This document shows, piece by piece, positions 16,989 to 25,961 of a DNA stretch of 64,000 bases. This DNA comes from Lentzea albidocapillata subsp. violacea (GTDB taxonomy: Bacteria; Actinomycetota; Actinomycetes; Mycobacteriales; Pseudonocardiaceae), in the NCBI RefSeq assembly GCF_900100275.1, contig NZ_FNET01000010.1, positions 186,001-250,000 of the forward strand. The letters are read 5' to 3'. The notes under the pieces are model-generated. The model was not told the DNA's origin and made no database searches. It saw only the letters and a program-made list of their open reading frames with translations. Numbering within the stretch: position 1 is the first letter of the stretch; each line of letters opens with the position of its first letter. Made by a program: the position numbers and the translations under genes.

Positions 16989-17951
16989 TCAAACCAGCAG
17001 CAGCGACTTGCCGAGGGTCGTGCGTTCCTCGAGTGAACGGTGAGCCTTCTCGGCCTCCGCCAACGGGTACGTCGCGCCGATCACCGGCCGGAGCCGGCCC
17101 TGCGCGGTGAGGGTGAGCGCGTCCGTGAGGAGTGCGCGCACGGTCGCCGGGTCGGGTGGCCCGGCCGCCAGCACGTTGTCCACGTGCACCTGCCGGCGGG
17201 CCGCCAGGTCCGGATCGATGTCGGCGAAGCCGTCCGAGGTGCCGTAGGTGACGAAGTGGCCGCCGTCGGCCACCGTCTCGAACACGGCCCTGCCGAGGGG
17301 GCCTCCCGCGCCGTCGAAGGCCAGGCCGACACCGCCCGTCGCCTCGCGGACCTGGTGTTGCCAGCCGTCCAGCGAGTAGTCGACGGCCAGGTCCGCGCCC
17401 AGTTCGCGGCTCAGCGCGAGCTTGCGCTCACCGCGGGCCGCGGCGACGACTCCTGCGCCGGCGTCGCGCAGGAGTTGCACGAGCAGCGAACCCGCGCCGC
17501 CCGTCGCGGCCGCCACCAGGACCCACTCGTCCTTTCTGATCTCCGCGCGCCGGGCGAGCATGAGTGCGGTGACGCCGTCGTGCACCAGGGCCGCCGCCTC
17601 GGCCGAGCGCAGGCCGTCGGGTACCGCGACGATCTCCTCGGCGGGGAAGACCATCTGTTCCGCGTAGCCGCCCGATCCGCGGCTGATGACGTGCCGGCCC
17701 AGCCACGCCGGGTCCACGCCTTCGCCGACCGAGAGCACGTGGCCCGCGCCGCCTCCGCCTGGTACGTACGGAAGTGTCAGCGGGAAGTACTCGCCGCCCC
17801 AGCCGCTGCGCAGCAGCGTGTCGAGGAAGATCACGTCGGCGACCTCCATGCCCACCACGACCTGCCCCGGACCTGCCACCGGCGCGGGAACCTCCTCCGC
17901 GCGAAGCACCTCCGGACCACCGAACTCGTGCACACGGACAGCACGCACCAC
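16989..17951 (-). CDS. Zinc-free quinone oxidoreductase-type MDR dehydrogenase
   Basis: NADPH-dependent medium-chain reductase of 320 residues, quinone oxidoreductase (QOR/crotonyl-reductase-like) branch. It shows the N-terminal GroES-like part (RAVRVHEFGGPEVL), a DVIFLDTLLRSG segment, and the Rossmann stretch VLVAAATGGAGSLLVQLLRDAGAGVVAA, a variant of the AxxGxxG nucleotide motif. The structural-zinc Cys cluster is missing, as usual in this branch. GGGGA lies 7 nt before GTG 17951; other GTGs at 17957 and 17948 are possible. It lies 77 nt downstream of the ammonia-lyase homologue on the same strand and may share its transcript. Confidence 0.88.
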   Translation of the reverse strand: MVRAVRVHEFGGPEVLRAEEVPAPVAGPGQVVVGMEVADVIFLDTLLRSGWGGEYFPLTLPYVPGGGGAGHVLSVGEGVDPAWLGRHVISRGSGGYAEQMVFPAEEIVAVPDGLRSAEAAALVHDGVTALMLARRAEIRKDEWVLVAAATGGAGSLLVQLLRDAGAGVVAAARGERKLALSRELGADLAVDYSLDGWQHQVREATGGVGLAFDGAGGPLGRAVFETVADGGHFVTYGTSDGFADIDPDLAARRQVHVDNVLAAGPPDPATVRALLTDALTLTAQGRLRPVIGATYPLAEAEKAHRSLEERTTLGKSLLLV

Positions 17952-18028
17952 AACCACATCCCCGCCTAGATCAACCTGGCCACGGCCCACCGTAAAAGCT
18001 CCAGCTTGGTGGAGATCAAGCCCAGATC

Positions 18029-19495
18029 TCAGCAGGTGGCGAAGTCGTCGAGCAGTGCCGAGGCGACCTCGACGTCCGGGCTGAGCTGGCGGTCGGCCAT
18101 GTCCGGGTTGAGCTTCGACTCGGCGGCCTCGAAGGCGGCCCGCAGCGATTCCGTCTGAGGCGTGATGCCGCGTAGCCGCAGGGCGCGGACGGCGGCCACG
18201 ACCTCGCAGGCTAGGACGAGGCGGAACGCGCTCAGCGAGCGCAGGGCCTGGGAGGCGGACTGGAAGGCGAAGCTCGAGTTCTCCTCCTGGCCGCGCGACA
18301 CGACGGCGTTGCCGATGCTCGCGGGTTCGGCGAGGGTGCGGACCTCGGCCAGCGCGGAGTTGGCGCTGTACTCGAGGATCATCACGCCCGAGCTGCCGGG
18401 TACGCCCTCGGCGAGGAACGGGCGCAGGCCGGTGAAGTTCGGCTCGACCAGCGTCGCGAGGCGGGCGGTCGAGATGTGGCCGGTGTGCAGCATCGAGAGC
18501 CGGAGCCGGTCGAGCGCCTGGCCCAGGTACGCGCTGTGGAACGCGCCGTGGTGGTAGGCGGCGTCGTCCTCCGGGCCGAAATGGTAGGAGACGATCAGCG
18601 GGTTCTCGGCGGCGGCGTTGAGCTCGACGTCGAGCACCCGGCCCAGGTCGGTGGCGGCGTCGACGGCCGGGCCGTGGATCTGCGGGAAGCACCGGTAGCC
18701 GAACGGGTCCTGGATGCGCGCCGGCGGGCGTGGTGGTTCGCCGATCAGGCGGCGCATCTCGGCGGCCACGGCGACCTGACCTGGATGAGGGCGGCCGAGG
18801 TGGACGCGTTCGTCGTAGGCCTCGACGGCTCCGTCCACGGCGAGGAACGACAGCGCGGCGACGACGTGCGTGGCCTTGAGGAGCTGGTGCGCGTCCTGCC
18901 AGGCCAGACCCGCCATGCCGATGGTGAGGGCGTTGCTGCTGATCAACGCCAGCGCGTCGCCCGAGTCGAGTGCGATCGGGTCGGGGGTCTGCGTGGAGCC
19001 GAGCCAGTAGCGCTCGCCGAGCAGGGTCAGGCCGGTTTCGGCGAGGGCGGTGAGGTCGCCCGTGCCGATGGCGCCGTACTCGTGGACGCCGGGGTAGCAA
19101 CTGCTGTTCAGCGCGGCGAGCAGCGCGTCCGCCACGGCTCTGCGCACGCCCGCGCCGCCCGCGAGGAGCTGGTTGAGGCGCACGACCATCATGGCGCGCA
19201 CCTGTTCCTCGGGGAGCATGCCGCCGAGTCCGCCCGCGTGGCTGCGCAGCAGGCGCAGGCCGTGCTCGGCCCAGCCCTCCGTGCTGACGATCTGGTCGCG
19301 GTTCGCGCCGACGCCGGTCGTGCGGCCGTACACCTGTCGTCGCACCACAAGGCGCTGGCTGGCGCCCCACGAAGCTTCGAGACGTGCGAGCCCGTCAGCG
19401 TGCAGCGCCACCGGCGAGTGGAACCGCGCGACGCGCACCACGTCGTCGGCGCTGAGGGACTGACCGTCCAGCACGACGGGGGAGTCTTCGACCAT
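18029..19495 (-). CDS. Aromatic amino acid ammonia-lyase (HAL/PAL) homologue with altered MIO triad
   Basis: 488 residues, collinear with histidine/phenylalanine ammonia-lyases. Conserved landmarks: catalytic Tyr56 in YGRTTGVGAN, LRSHAGGLGG, RIQDPFGYRCFPQIHG, AAENPLIV, FHSAYLGQALD, NFTGLRPFLAEG...SSGVMILEY and RGQEENSSF. The segment that normally carries the Ala-Ser-Gly triad (self-cyclising to MIO) reads AIGTGDLTALAE, so the triad is Gly144-Thr145-Gly146. A Thr in place of the Ser should either give a methylated prosthetic group or none. It may be a lyase or aminomutase of unusual chemistry, or a non-lyase derivative. Start ATG 19495 with no clear ribosome site; divergent from the SNF2 gene. 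Confidence 0.85.
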   Translation of the reverse strand: MVEDSPVVLDGQSLSADDVVRVARFHSPVALHADGLARLEASWGASQRLVVRRQVYGRTTGVGANRDQIVSTEGWAEHGLRLLRSHAGGLGGMLPEEQVRAMMVVRLNQLLAGGAGVRRAVADALLAALNSSCYPGVHEYGAIGTGDLTALAETGLTLLGERYWLGSTQTPDPIALDSGDALALISSNALTIGMAGLAWQDAHQLLKATHVVAALSFLAVDGAVEAYDERVHLGRPHPGQVAVAAEMRRLIGEPPRPPARIQDPFGYRCFPQIHGPAVDAATDLGRVLDVELNAAAENPLIVSYHFGPEDDAAYHHGAFHSAYLGQALDRLRLSMLHTGHISTARLATLVEPNFTGLRPFLAEGVPGSSGVMILEYSANSALAEVRTLAEPASIGNAVVSRGQEENSSFAFQSASQALRSLSAFRLVLACEVVAAVRALRLRGITPQTESLRAAFEAAESKLNPDMADRQLSPDVEVASALLDDFATC

Positions 19496-19525
19496 GGCGC
19501 CAATGTGAGCACATAGGGTTCAGAG

Positions 19526-22504
19526 GTGCTCGTACTGCATGGCCTGTGCACGACCGACGGCGTTCTCGCGCTGTGGGCCGAAGACTCCGGGCTGCCCGCA
19601 CGTAGCGAGAGCACGCGTCGGGACGCACCGCACCCGTTCGCGGCGTCGGCCGAGTCGCTGGCCGCCGCGCTCGGGCAGGAACCGCGCAAAACGACCACAC
19701 GGACGTTGCTCCTGCCGTCGTTCTCGTCGGGGCCGATGGCGTCGCCCGAACTGGTGCGCGACCCGCTGGCGGCGGGACGAGCGCAGCGCGGCAAGGTGCA
19801 GCTGCGGCAGTGGGGCGTGCCCACCATCCGCCTCGACGGTGCCCCGGAGCGTGGTGCCGAGGTGCGGCTGAGCGACTCCGCGCGGTTCGTGTTCGACGTG
19901 GCCGCCTTCGCCGCCGACCTGGTCGACCGCGGCCGGGTGCTGCCGTCGATCGCTCCGGAGCGGGCCGTCGCACTGTGGGCGCCGGTGCTCTCGGGGACGG
20001 ATTCGGCGCGGTTCGCGGCGCTGCAGGCCGCGATGCCGCCCGCCTGCCGGTGCGAGCAGATCGTCGGCGACCCGGCGGAACTCGTGCGCGCGGCACTGAC
20101 GACAGCGGTCGACGAGCAGGTGCGGAGCCGGCTGAGCGGCACCGCTCTCGCCCCGGCGGGACGAGGCCGTGCGACGACGGCGGAGTCCTGGCTCGCCGCG
20201 CTCACCGGCGAGCCCGCCTTCGACGCGGACCCCGTCGAACTCTACGAACTGCGCGAGCAACTGGACCGCTGGCGCGACAGCGCGGGCAACGAAAGCCCCG
20301 TGCGCACCTGCTTCCGGCTGCGCTCGCCGGAGCAGCGCAACGACGACGAGTGGGCCGTCGAGTTCCTGCTTCAGGCCGTCGACGAGCCGAGTGTTCTCGT
20401 GCCCGCGCAGCAGGTCTGGTTCGCGGACGACGGCGTGCTGCGGCGCTGGATCCCGGCGCCGCAGGAACACCTGCTGGCCGATCTCGGCCGCGCGAGCAAG
20501 CTGCACCCCGACCTGGACGAGGCGTTGCGCGGCTCGCACCCCGCCGAGATGGAGGTCAGCGCGGAGGGCGCGTACCGGTTCCTGACCGCCGCACCGGTGC
20601 TGGCACAGGCCGGGTTCGGCGTGCTGCTGCCGTCGTGGTGGCAGCAGACGACGAAGCTGGGCCTGAAACTCACCACGAAGAGCCGCGGTACCGCGGGAAC
20701 CGTCGCCAAGGAGAGCGAGATCGGCTTGAAGTCCATTGTGGACTACAAGTGGGAGCTCGCCCTCGGCGAGGACACGCTGACCGACGCCGAGCTCGCCGAA
20801 CTGGCCAGGGCGAAGGTGCCGCTGGTCAAGGTGCGCGGCCAGTGGGTGCAGGTCGACCAGAAACGGCTCGCCGCCGGACTCGCGTTCCTCAAGCGCGGCG
20901 GTGGGCAGATGACCGCCGTCGAGGTCATGCTCCACAGTGGACTGAAGGCGGAAGACGAGAGCCTGCCGCTTCCGCTGATGTCCGTCGAGGCGGATGGCTG
21001 GCTCGGCGACCTGTTGTCCGGCAAGGCCGACGAACAGCTCGAACCCGTCGAGCCGCCGGAGAACTTCGGCGCGCGGCTGCGTCCGTACCAGCAGCGCGGC
21101 CTGGCGTGGCTCGCGTTCCTCGACAGGATCGGCCTGGGAGCGTGCCTGGCCGACGACATGGGTCTCGGCAAGACCGTGCAGCTGCTGGCACTGGAAGCCT
21201 TGAACCGCGCCGACGGCAAGAGGCCGCCCACGTTGCTGATCTGCCCGATGTCGGTCGTCGGCAACTGGCAACGCGAGGCAGCGCGGTTCACCCCGGACCT
21301 CTCGGTGCACGTGCACCACGGCGCGGACCGCCTGAACGGTGACGCGTTGCGCGAAGCCGTGGAGAGCCACGACCTGATCCTCACCACCTACTCGCTGGCC
21401 GCCCGCGACGCCGACGCGCTGAGCGACCTCACCTTCGGCCGGGTGGTGCTCGACGAGGCGCAGAACATCAAGAACAGCTCGACCCGCCAGTCCCAGGCGG
21501 TGCGTCAGCTCAAGGCACGGCACCGCGTCGCGCTCACCGGCACGCCCGTCGAGAACCGCCTCGCCGAGCTCTGGTCGATCATGGACTTCGCCAACCCCGG
21601 TGTGCTGGGCACGGTCAACACGTTCCGCGCCCGCTTCGCCGTCCCGGTGGAGCGCCACAACGACCAGGACGCCGCCGCCCGCCTGCGCAAGATCACGAAC
21701 CCGTTCGTGCTGCGCCGCGTGAAGACCGATCCGCGCATCATCAGCGACCTGCCGGACAAGGTCGAGATGCGCCAGCTCTGCAACCTCACCGCCGAGCAGG
21801 CCTCGCTCTACCAGGCCGTCGTCAACGACATGCTCGAGAAGATCGAGGAGGCGGACGAGGGTGTCGAGCGGAGGGGACTCGTGCTCGCGACCATGTCGAA
21901 GCTCAAGCAGGTCTGCAACCACCCCGCGCACTTCCTCGGCGACGGCTCCCGCGTCGCCGGCCGCTCCGGCAAGCTCACGCGCCTGGAGGAAGTGCTCGAA
22001 GAAGTGCTCGCCGAGGGCGACAAAGCGTTGTGCTTCACGCAGTTCACCGAGTTCGGCAGCATGCTCGTGCCGTACCTGGCCGCACGCTTCGACACCGAGG
22101 TGATGTTCCTGCACGGCGGCACGAACAAGGCATCTCGCGACCGCATGGTGGAGCGCTTCCAGGACAGCAAGGGCCCGTCGCTGTTCCTGTTGTCGCTCAA
22201 GGCGGGCGGCACCGGTCTCAACCTCACCGCCGCGAACCACGTGATCCACCTGGACCGCTGGTGGAACCCGGCGGTCGAGGACCAGGCGACCGACCGCGCG
22301 TTCCGGATCGGCCAGCGCCGCAACGTGCAGGTGCGCAAGTTCGTGTGCATCGGCACGCTGGAGGAACGCATCGACGCCATGATCGAGGAGAAGCGCGCAC
22401 TGGCCCAGCTGGTCGTCGGCGCCGGCGAGAACTGGCTCACCGACCTGTCCACCGCGCAGCTGCGCGACCTGCTGGCGTTGTCCGGGGAGGCCATCGGTGA
22501 GTGA
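19526..22504 (+). CDS. SNF2-family DEAD/DEAH-box helicase-like ATPase
   Basis: 992-residue bacterial SNF2/Rad54-like ATPase that probably remodels protein-DNA or RNA-polymerase complexes (RapA-like role suspected). The first ~500 residues are the bacterial SNF2-associated region. The ATPase core follows: Walker A DDMGLGKT (about 547-554), a DEAQ box in VVLDEAQNIKN, ALTGTPVENRLAELWS, then the C-terminal helicase lobe with FTQFTEFGSMLVPYL, LLSLKAGGTGLNL, VIHLDRWWNPAVEDQATDRAFRIGQ. The full motif set is intact. Start GTG 19526. The next gene starts inside its last codons (8-nt overlap), giving a fixed pair with the SWIM protein. Confidence 0.93.
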   Translation: MLVLHGLCTTDGVLALWAEDSGLPARSESTRRDAPHPFAASAESLAAALGQEPRKTTTRTLLLPSFSSGPMASPELVRDPLAAGRAQRGKVQLRQWGVPTIRLDGAPERGAEVRLSDSARFVFDVAAFAADLVDRGRVLPSIAPERAVALWAPVLSGTDSARFAALQAAMPPACRCEQIVGDPAELVRAALTTAVDEQVRSRLSGTALAPAGRGRATTAESWLAALTGEPAFDADPVELYELREQLDRWRDSAGNESPVRTCFRLRSPEQRNDDEWAVEFLLQAVDEPSVLVPAQQVWFADDGVLRRWIPAPQEHLLADLGRASKLHPDLDEALRGSHPAEMEVSAEGAYRFLTAAPVLAQAGFGVLLPSWWQQTTKLGLKLTTKSRGTAGTVAKESEIGLKSIVDYKWELALGEDTLTDAELAELARAKVPLVKVRGQWVQVDQKRLAAGLAFLKRGGGQMTAVEVMLHSGLKAEDESLPLPLMSVEADGWLGDLLSGKADEQLEPVEPPENFGARLRPYQQRGLAWLAFLDRIGLGACLADDMGLGKTVQLLALEALNRADGKRPPTLLICPMSVVGNWQREAARFTPDLSVHVHHGADRLNGDALREAVESHDLILTTYSLAARDADALSDLTFGRVVLDEAQNIKNSSTRQSQAVRQLKARHRVALTGTPVENRLAELWSIMDFANPGVLGTVNTFRARFAVPVERHNDQDAAARLRKITNPFVLRRVKTDPRIISDLPDKVEMRQLCNLTAEQASLYQAVVNDMLEKIEEADEGVERRGLVLATMSKLKQVCNHPAHFLGDGSRVAGRSGKLTRLEEVLEEVLAEGDKALCFTQFTEFGSMLVPYLAARFDTEVMFLHGGTNKASRDRMVERFQDSKGPSLFLLSLKAGGTGLNLTAANHVIHLDRWWNPAVEDQATDRAFRIGQRRNVQVRKFVCIGTLEERIDAMIEEKRALAQLVVGAGENWLTDLSTAQLRDLLALSGEAIGE

Positions 22505-23324
22505 GCACCGGTCCGGCGAACGTTTTCAGTACGGTAAAACCATCAAGGTCGACAACGGTCTCAAGGCCAAGAGCAAGCGCGGCGACATCGGCGCCACCTG
22601 GTGGTCGCGCCGGTTCATCGAGGTGCTGGAGTCCTTCGGCATGGGCGGCCGGCTGACCCGCGGCCGCAACTACGCGCGGCAGGGCCAGGTGCTGTCGTTG
22701 TCGCTGTCCACGAGCATGGTCATCGCCTTGGTGCAGGGTTCGCGCCCCACGCCGTACAAGACGCGGATCGCGATCAAGGCGTTCACCGGCCAGGAGTGGC
22801 AGCGCATCGAGCACGCGCTGGCCGGCAAGGCCCTGTACGCGGCGAAACTGCTGGCCGGCGAGATGCCCGCGGATATCGAGACGTTGTTCGCCTCGCTGGG
22901 ACTGCGGCTCTTCCCCGCGACGCAGCGCGAGATGACGATGGACTGCAGCTGCCCGGACTGGGAGGTGCCGTGCAAGCACCTCGCCGCCGCCTGTTACCTG
23001 CTCGCCGAGTCGTTCGACAACGACCCGTTCGAGATCCTCGCCTGGCGCGGCCGCAGCCGTGAGGACCTGCTCGACCGTCTCCGCGCGCTGCGCGGCACGG
23101 CGCGTTCCGCCGTGGCCCGTGAGGAGGCGCCGCCGCTGACGAGGTGCCTCGACACGTTCTGGCAGCGGCAGACCACGTCGAACCTCCACTTCGGCGACCC
23201 CACGGCGGTCGTGCGCACGGACGCGGTGCTCGATCAGCTCGACGGTGTGCCGATCACCGTGGGCGGGTCGTCGCTGGCCGACCTGTTGCGCCCGGCCTAC
23301 CTGTCGCTGAAGCCCGAGGAGTAG
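22497..23324 (+). CDS. SWIM zinc-finger protein paired with the SNF2 ATPase
   Basis: 275 residues. The SWIM metal site is CxC-x6-CxH: Cys150, Cys152, Cys159 and His161 in MDCSCPDWEVPCKHLAA. The N-terminal region (GKTIKVDNGLKAKSKRGDIGATWWSRRFIEVLESF) is typical of SWIM proteins encoded next to SNF2 ATPases in many bacteria. SWIM fingers bind DNA or protein, so it likely guides or assists the ATPase. Translation is coupled to the SNF2 gene by overlap. Confidence 0.9.
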   Translation: MSEHRSGERFQYGKTIKVDNGLKAKSKRGDIGATWWSRRFIEVLESFGMGGRLTRGRNYARQGQVLSLSLSTSMVIALVQGSRPTPYKTRIAIKAFTGQEWQRIEHALAGKALYAAKLLAGEMPADIETLFASLGLRLFPATQREMTMDCSCPDWEVPCKHLAAACYLLAESFDNDPFEILAWRGRSREDLLDRLRALRGTARSAVAREEAPPLTRCLDTFWQRQTTSNLHFGDPTAVVRTDAVLDQLDGVPITVGGSSLADLLRPAYLSLKPEE

Positions 23325-23409
23325 AGCTCGCGCGAGTCCGAACCGGCTGCCCGCCTCAGCGGATCCAGCCGAGGCGGCAGGAACACTGACTCTCCCGGAG
23401 CACCTCCTT

Positions 23410-23517
23410 CTTGGTCCTGGCCGCGGCACCGCGCTGGTTGTCGCGTTCGAGGACCAGCAGCGTGCGGTCGTTCAGCGCGGTGATCTCGGACGTGCCGCTG
23501 CCGATCACCGGCACGCC
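23410..23517 (-). pseudogene. Remnant of an esterase-like/phytase-domain protein
   Basis: A minus-strand stretch encodes GTSEITALNDRTLLVLERDN followed by QRGAAARTK, which resembles the core strand of secreted esterase-like-phytase proteins (…ALDDRRLLVLERD…). On either side the frame loses resemblance and soon stops, and no signal peptide or remaining blades exist. Read as a decayed fragment. The match is from memory of the family; a protein search would settle it. Confidence 0.35.
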
Positions 23518-23552
23518 TTCGGCCCGTTGCCGGCGGCTGCCTTCGCGACCGC

Positions 23553-23615
23553 CTAGGGCTGCGGAACCTCCTTGGTCAGCGTCAGTTCCCACCGGATGGG
23601 CAAATGGTCACTCGG
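23553..23615 (-). pseudogene. Remnant of the C-terminus of an endonuclease/exonuclease/phosphatase-fold protein
   Basis: Twenty codons on the minus strand read PSDHLPIRWELTLTKEVPQP and then stop. SDHLP(I/V) near a C-terminus is the hallmark of EEP-fold nucleases and phosphatases, where the His is catalytic. A TGA in the same frame lies five codons upstream, so no intact gene exists. Together with the adjacent fragment it indicates gene decay. Confidence 0.3.
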
Positions 23616-23920
23616 CGGCTGCGGTCAGCCGGGCACCGAGGCTGCGGAACCGGTGGAAGCACCGGGGTCCAGCGCGTTCAAGCGCGGGAGGGCAGTGCGG
23701 CGCGCACGCGGCAGCCGTTGGCGAGATGGTGCTCGGGCGGCGGCGGTGGGCAGCCGGGTGCGGTGGGCGGCGGCGGTGGGCAGCCGGGTGCGGTGGGAGC
23801 CGGCGGACCCGTTGGGCGCTGTGTGGTCCGGGCGCGGTGGCTTGTGGGCGCGCGGAGGGCGAGCGGCTCGGGCCTGTCGGCGGTGGATTGAGCGGGCGGC
23901 TGGGGCCCCTTGTCCTTGGG
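23616..23920. repeat. Low-complexity GC-rich intergenic stretch with an exact 30-bp direct repeat
   Basis: A 30-bp unit beginning GGGCGGCGGCGGTGGG occurs twice back to back (23735-23764 and 23765-23794). Several open frames cross the region but encode only Gly/Arg/Ala-rich sequence. No gene is supported between the SWIM gene and 23921 apart from the two remnants. Confidence 0.65.
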
Positions 23921-24193
23921 TCAGTGGAGGAGCTTCTGCTTGGAGCGGTTGGCCCACAGGGTTACGCCGGCGCCGGCGAGGCCCACCTGCAGAGCCAGTT
24001 CGATCCAGTCGATTCCCGGGGTGTCGGCCACGCCCAGGACCGTGGCGGCCGCGGTGCCCAGCAGGGCGGCGACGATGCCCACGAGGATGGTCGCGAGCAG
24101 CGACACGTGTTGCCTGCCCGGGATCACCAGGCGGCCCAGGCCGCCGATGACGGCTCCGAAGAGCAGTGCGGTGAACAAGCCGTCGATCTCCAC
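23921..24193 (-). CDS. GlsB/YeaQ/YmgE family stress-response membrane protein
   Basis: 90-residue membrane protein with three hydrophobic segments (about 6-22, 29-52 and 62-82). The family signature is clear: ALLFGAVIGGLGRLVIPGRQ followed by a Gly/Ala-rich second segment (ILVGIVAALLGTAAATVLG). Members are induced by stress in many bacteria but the molecular role is not established; the old name transglycosylase-associated is not evidence of activity. AGGGGG precedes GTG 24193. Monocistronic. Confidence 0.88.
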   Translation of the reverse strand: MEIDGLFTALLFGAVIGGLGRLVIPGRQHVSLLATILVGIVAALLGTAAATVLGVADTPGIDWIELALQVGLAGAGVTLWANRSKQKLLH

Positions 24194-24257
24194 TGTGGTA
24201 CCCCCTGCGACTCTGGTGCTTGTCCCTCCAGAGTCCGCTGGCTGCGGGGCCCGCGAA

Positions 24258-24740
24258 TCAGGTCTTCCCCTGAGTGCCCCCTGAGTTCGCCCCTAGGAGC
24301 ACGGCGGCTGTCGCGGAGAGTTCGCGGCCCGGCACGTCCGGGTCGCAGCCCACCCTGGCGAGGCGGGCCCGGATGGCCGTGGGGGAGCGCTCCATGGCGT
24401 CGGCCAGGGACCTGATCAGTTTCGGGGAGTCGGCCTCGGACGGGGTGAGCCAGGCGGCGCGCAGGTCGGTGTCGAGGGCTTCGGTCCAGGGCTGGTTGGC
24501 GTTCGCGTGGCGGGACGGGCGGCTGCGCAGGCGCGTGTGGGCGCTCAGGACCCGCGCGAGGAGCTTGCCGATCGTCACGCCGCCCTCTACCGGCAGGCGG
24601 AGGCGGCCGTCCGCGATCACCTCGCCCGAGTCGAGTGAGCCGAGCAGGTCGAGCACCATCGATTCGTCGGAGTCGGTCGTCGCGCTCAGCCGGTAGTTGA
24701 CCTCGCCGAGCTTGATCTCGTTGTGGAAGGTGGATGTCAT
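24258..24740 (-). CDS. Protein with SANT/Myb-like C-terminal helical domain
   Basis: Unrecognised 160-residue protein. The first ~80 residues look like a beta-rich domain (NEIKLGEVNYRLSATTDSDES, VIADGRLRLPVEGGV). The C-terminal part starts with PWTEALDTDLRAAWL and continues LIRSLADAMERSPTAIRARLARVGCDPD, a Trp-led three-helix pattern like those SANT/Myb-type or recombinase-directionality DNA-binding domains that read ...RSPTAIRARL. It may bind DNA. The frame is open to 24818, but ATG 24740 begins the conserved-looking part. Ribosome site weak. Confidence 0.6.
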   Translation of the reverse strand: MTSTFHNEIKLGEVNYRLSATTDSDESMVLDLLGSLDSGEVIADGRLRLPVEGGVTIGKLLARVLSAHTRLRSRPSRHANANQPWTEALDTDLRAAWLTPSEADSPKLIRSLADAMERSPTAIRARLARVGCDPDVPGRELSATAAVLLGANSGGTQGKT

Positions 24741-24834
24741 GGGGTCGACGTTAGGGAGGGGGTCTGACGGTTTTTCCGAGGTTGGGCCCCGGAGGCCGTT
24801 GTGCTGCGGGGAGTTCACTCGAAGGGGTGGTGGC

Positions 24835-25899
24835 CTAGCCCGAGGTCACGGACTTTCGGCCGGTCCCGATGTCGGCGGCGTCGGCGGCGGCACGCCCAGC
24901 ACCCCACCCGGCGGCGGAGCGCACCGTGACGCGCGAGGTGCGCGTCTGCGTGAACATCTGCTCGAACAGCGTGTCCACGGCCTGCTTGCGGTCCGCGAGC
25001 ACCGGCAGCAGCCGCTCGTCCGAGGCGATCGGGTCGTCCGGGGCAGCGGGCGCGGCCGCCATCGTCTCCAGCCGCTCCCCGATCCGCGACGCGTACGCCA
25101 CCAGGAACGACTTGCGGAACGGCCGCGAGCGCGCCTCACTGCCCTTACCGGCCCGTCCGCCAACGGCGACCATCGCCCGTGTCGCCTGCACGAGCAGAGA
25201 CGTCGACAGCAGCTCCACGCTCTCCAGGTCGACCTCGTCACCGACGAGAGCGATGAACCCGAACCCTTCGTAAGCCACAGCCCGCGACCGGAAGGCCTCC
25301 GACACCACGTGCACGAGCTGTGACTTCTCCTTGAAGTAGCTCTTGTCCAGCCACATCCGCCGCGACGTCGCCTCCGCCGGCAGGTCCGCGTCCAGCATCG
25401 CCCGCTCCAGCGCGTGCCGGTTCATCAGCTCCTGCGCCTTGGCCGACAGCGCCTCCGCCTCCTCGGGGAACGCCGTCGACTCGGCCTTCGCCAGCAGGCC
25501 GCGCACCCGGTTGAGCACCTTCGGGTCCAGCCCCGCGCGCACGGCCGACATCAGCACGTCGCCCGGCAACGGCAGGATCTGCGGCAACGACGGCATCCGT
25601 CCGAGGAACTTCAACAGCTCGGCGGCCGTGCGGTTCGCATACGACATCGTCTCGATGTGACGCGTCGCCCACGCCTCGATCAGCGGCCCCTCCCACCACA
25701 CCGAGGCGCCGATCTCGTCCAGCTGACGCTGCCACCGCGGATGCACGGTCGCCGGAGCATGCGGCGAACAGGACAAAGCGATCACGTCCACCACGAGAGA
25801 GGCGGCCGACTCATCGAGCGAACGCGACACCATCTCGCGCACGTCGTACGGCAGCCAGCCGCGCTGCCAGAGCGCATCGACCGCTTTCACCAGTTCCAC
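24835..25899 (-). CDS. DUF2786 domain protein
   Basis: 354 residues, function unknown. The DUF2786 block is at about 165-205: VLNRVRGLLAKAESTAFPEEAEALSAKAQELMNRHAL, matching the family's LLakAeSt...EA..A..KAqeLM..H pattern. Before it lies a helical domain; after it are VDLESVELLSTSLLVQATRAM and RSRPFRKSFLVAYASRIGERL, which are almost repeated in a broken copy at 41.8-42.2 kb. DUF2786 occurs in phage and mobile-element proteins and in many actinomycete chromosomes. GTG 25899 is chosen from the start of compact helical sequence; GTG 25956 is possible but would overlap the folP promoter. Divergent from folP. Confidence 0.8.
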   Translation of the reverse strand: MELVKAVDALWQRGWLPYDVREMVSRSLDESAASLVVDVIALSCSPHAPATVHPRWQRQLDEIGASVWWEGPLIEAWATRHIETMSYANRTAAELLKFLGRMPSLPQILPLPGDVLMSAVRAGLDPKVLNRVRGLLAKAESTAFPEEAEALSAKAQELMNRHALERAMLDADLPAEATSRRMWLDKSYFKEKSQLVHVVSEAFRSRAVAYEGFGFIALVGDEVDLESVELLSTSLLVQATRAMVAVGGRAGKGSEARSRPFRKSFLVAYASRIGERLETMAAAPAAPDDPIASDERLLPVLADRKQAVDTLFEQMFTQTRTSRVTVRSAAGWGAGRAAADAADIGTGRKSVTSG

Positions 25900-25961
25900 G
25901 CCATGCAGTATGAGACGTCCGCCATGTGCAAAGGTCGGGGACCACCTGGTAGACACGGGAT

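Noticed and set aside
16448-17110. Open frames through the 17-bp repeats
   Set aside because: They translate repeats into Gly/Ala/Arg/Pro runs in several frames and on both strands, with no ribosome site or conserved segment.
24188-24198. Further copy of the TCCACWGTGGA palindrome before the GlsB-type gene
   Set aside because: It ends in GGT instead of GGA, so it was not counted.
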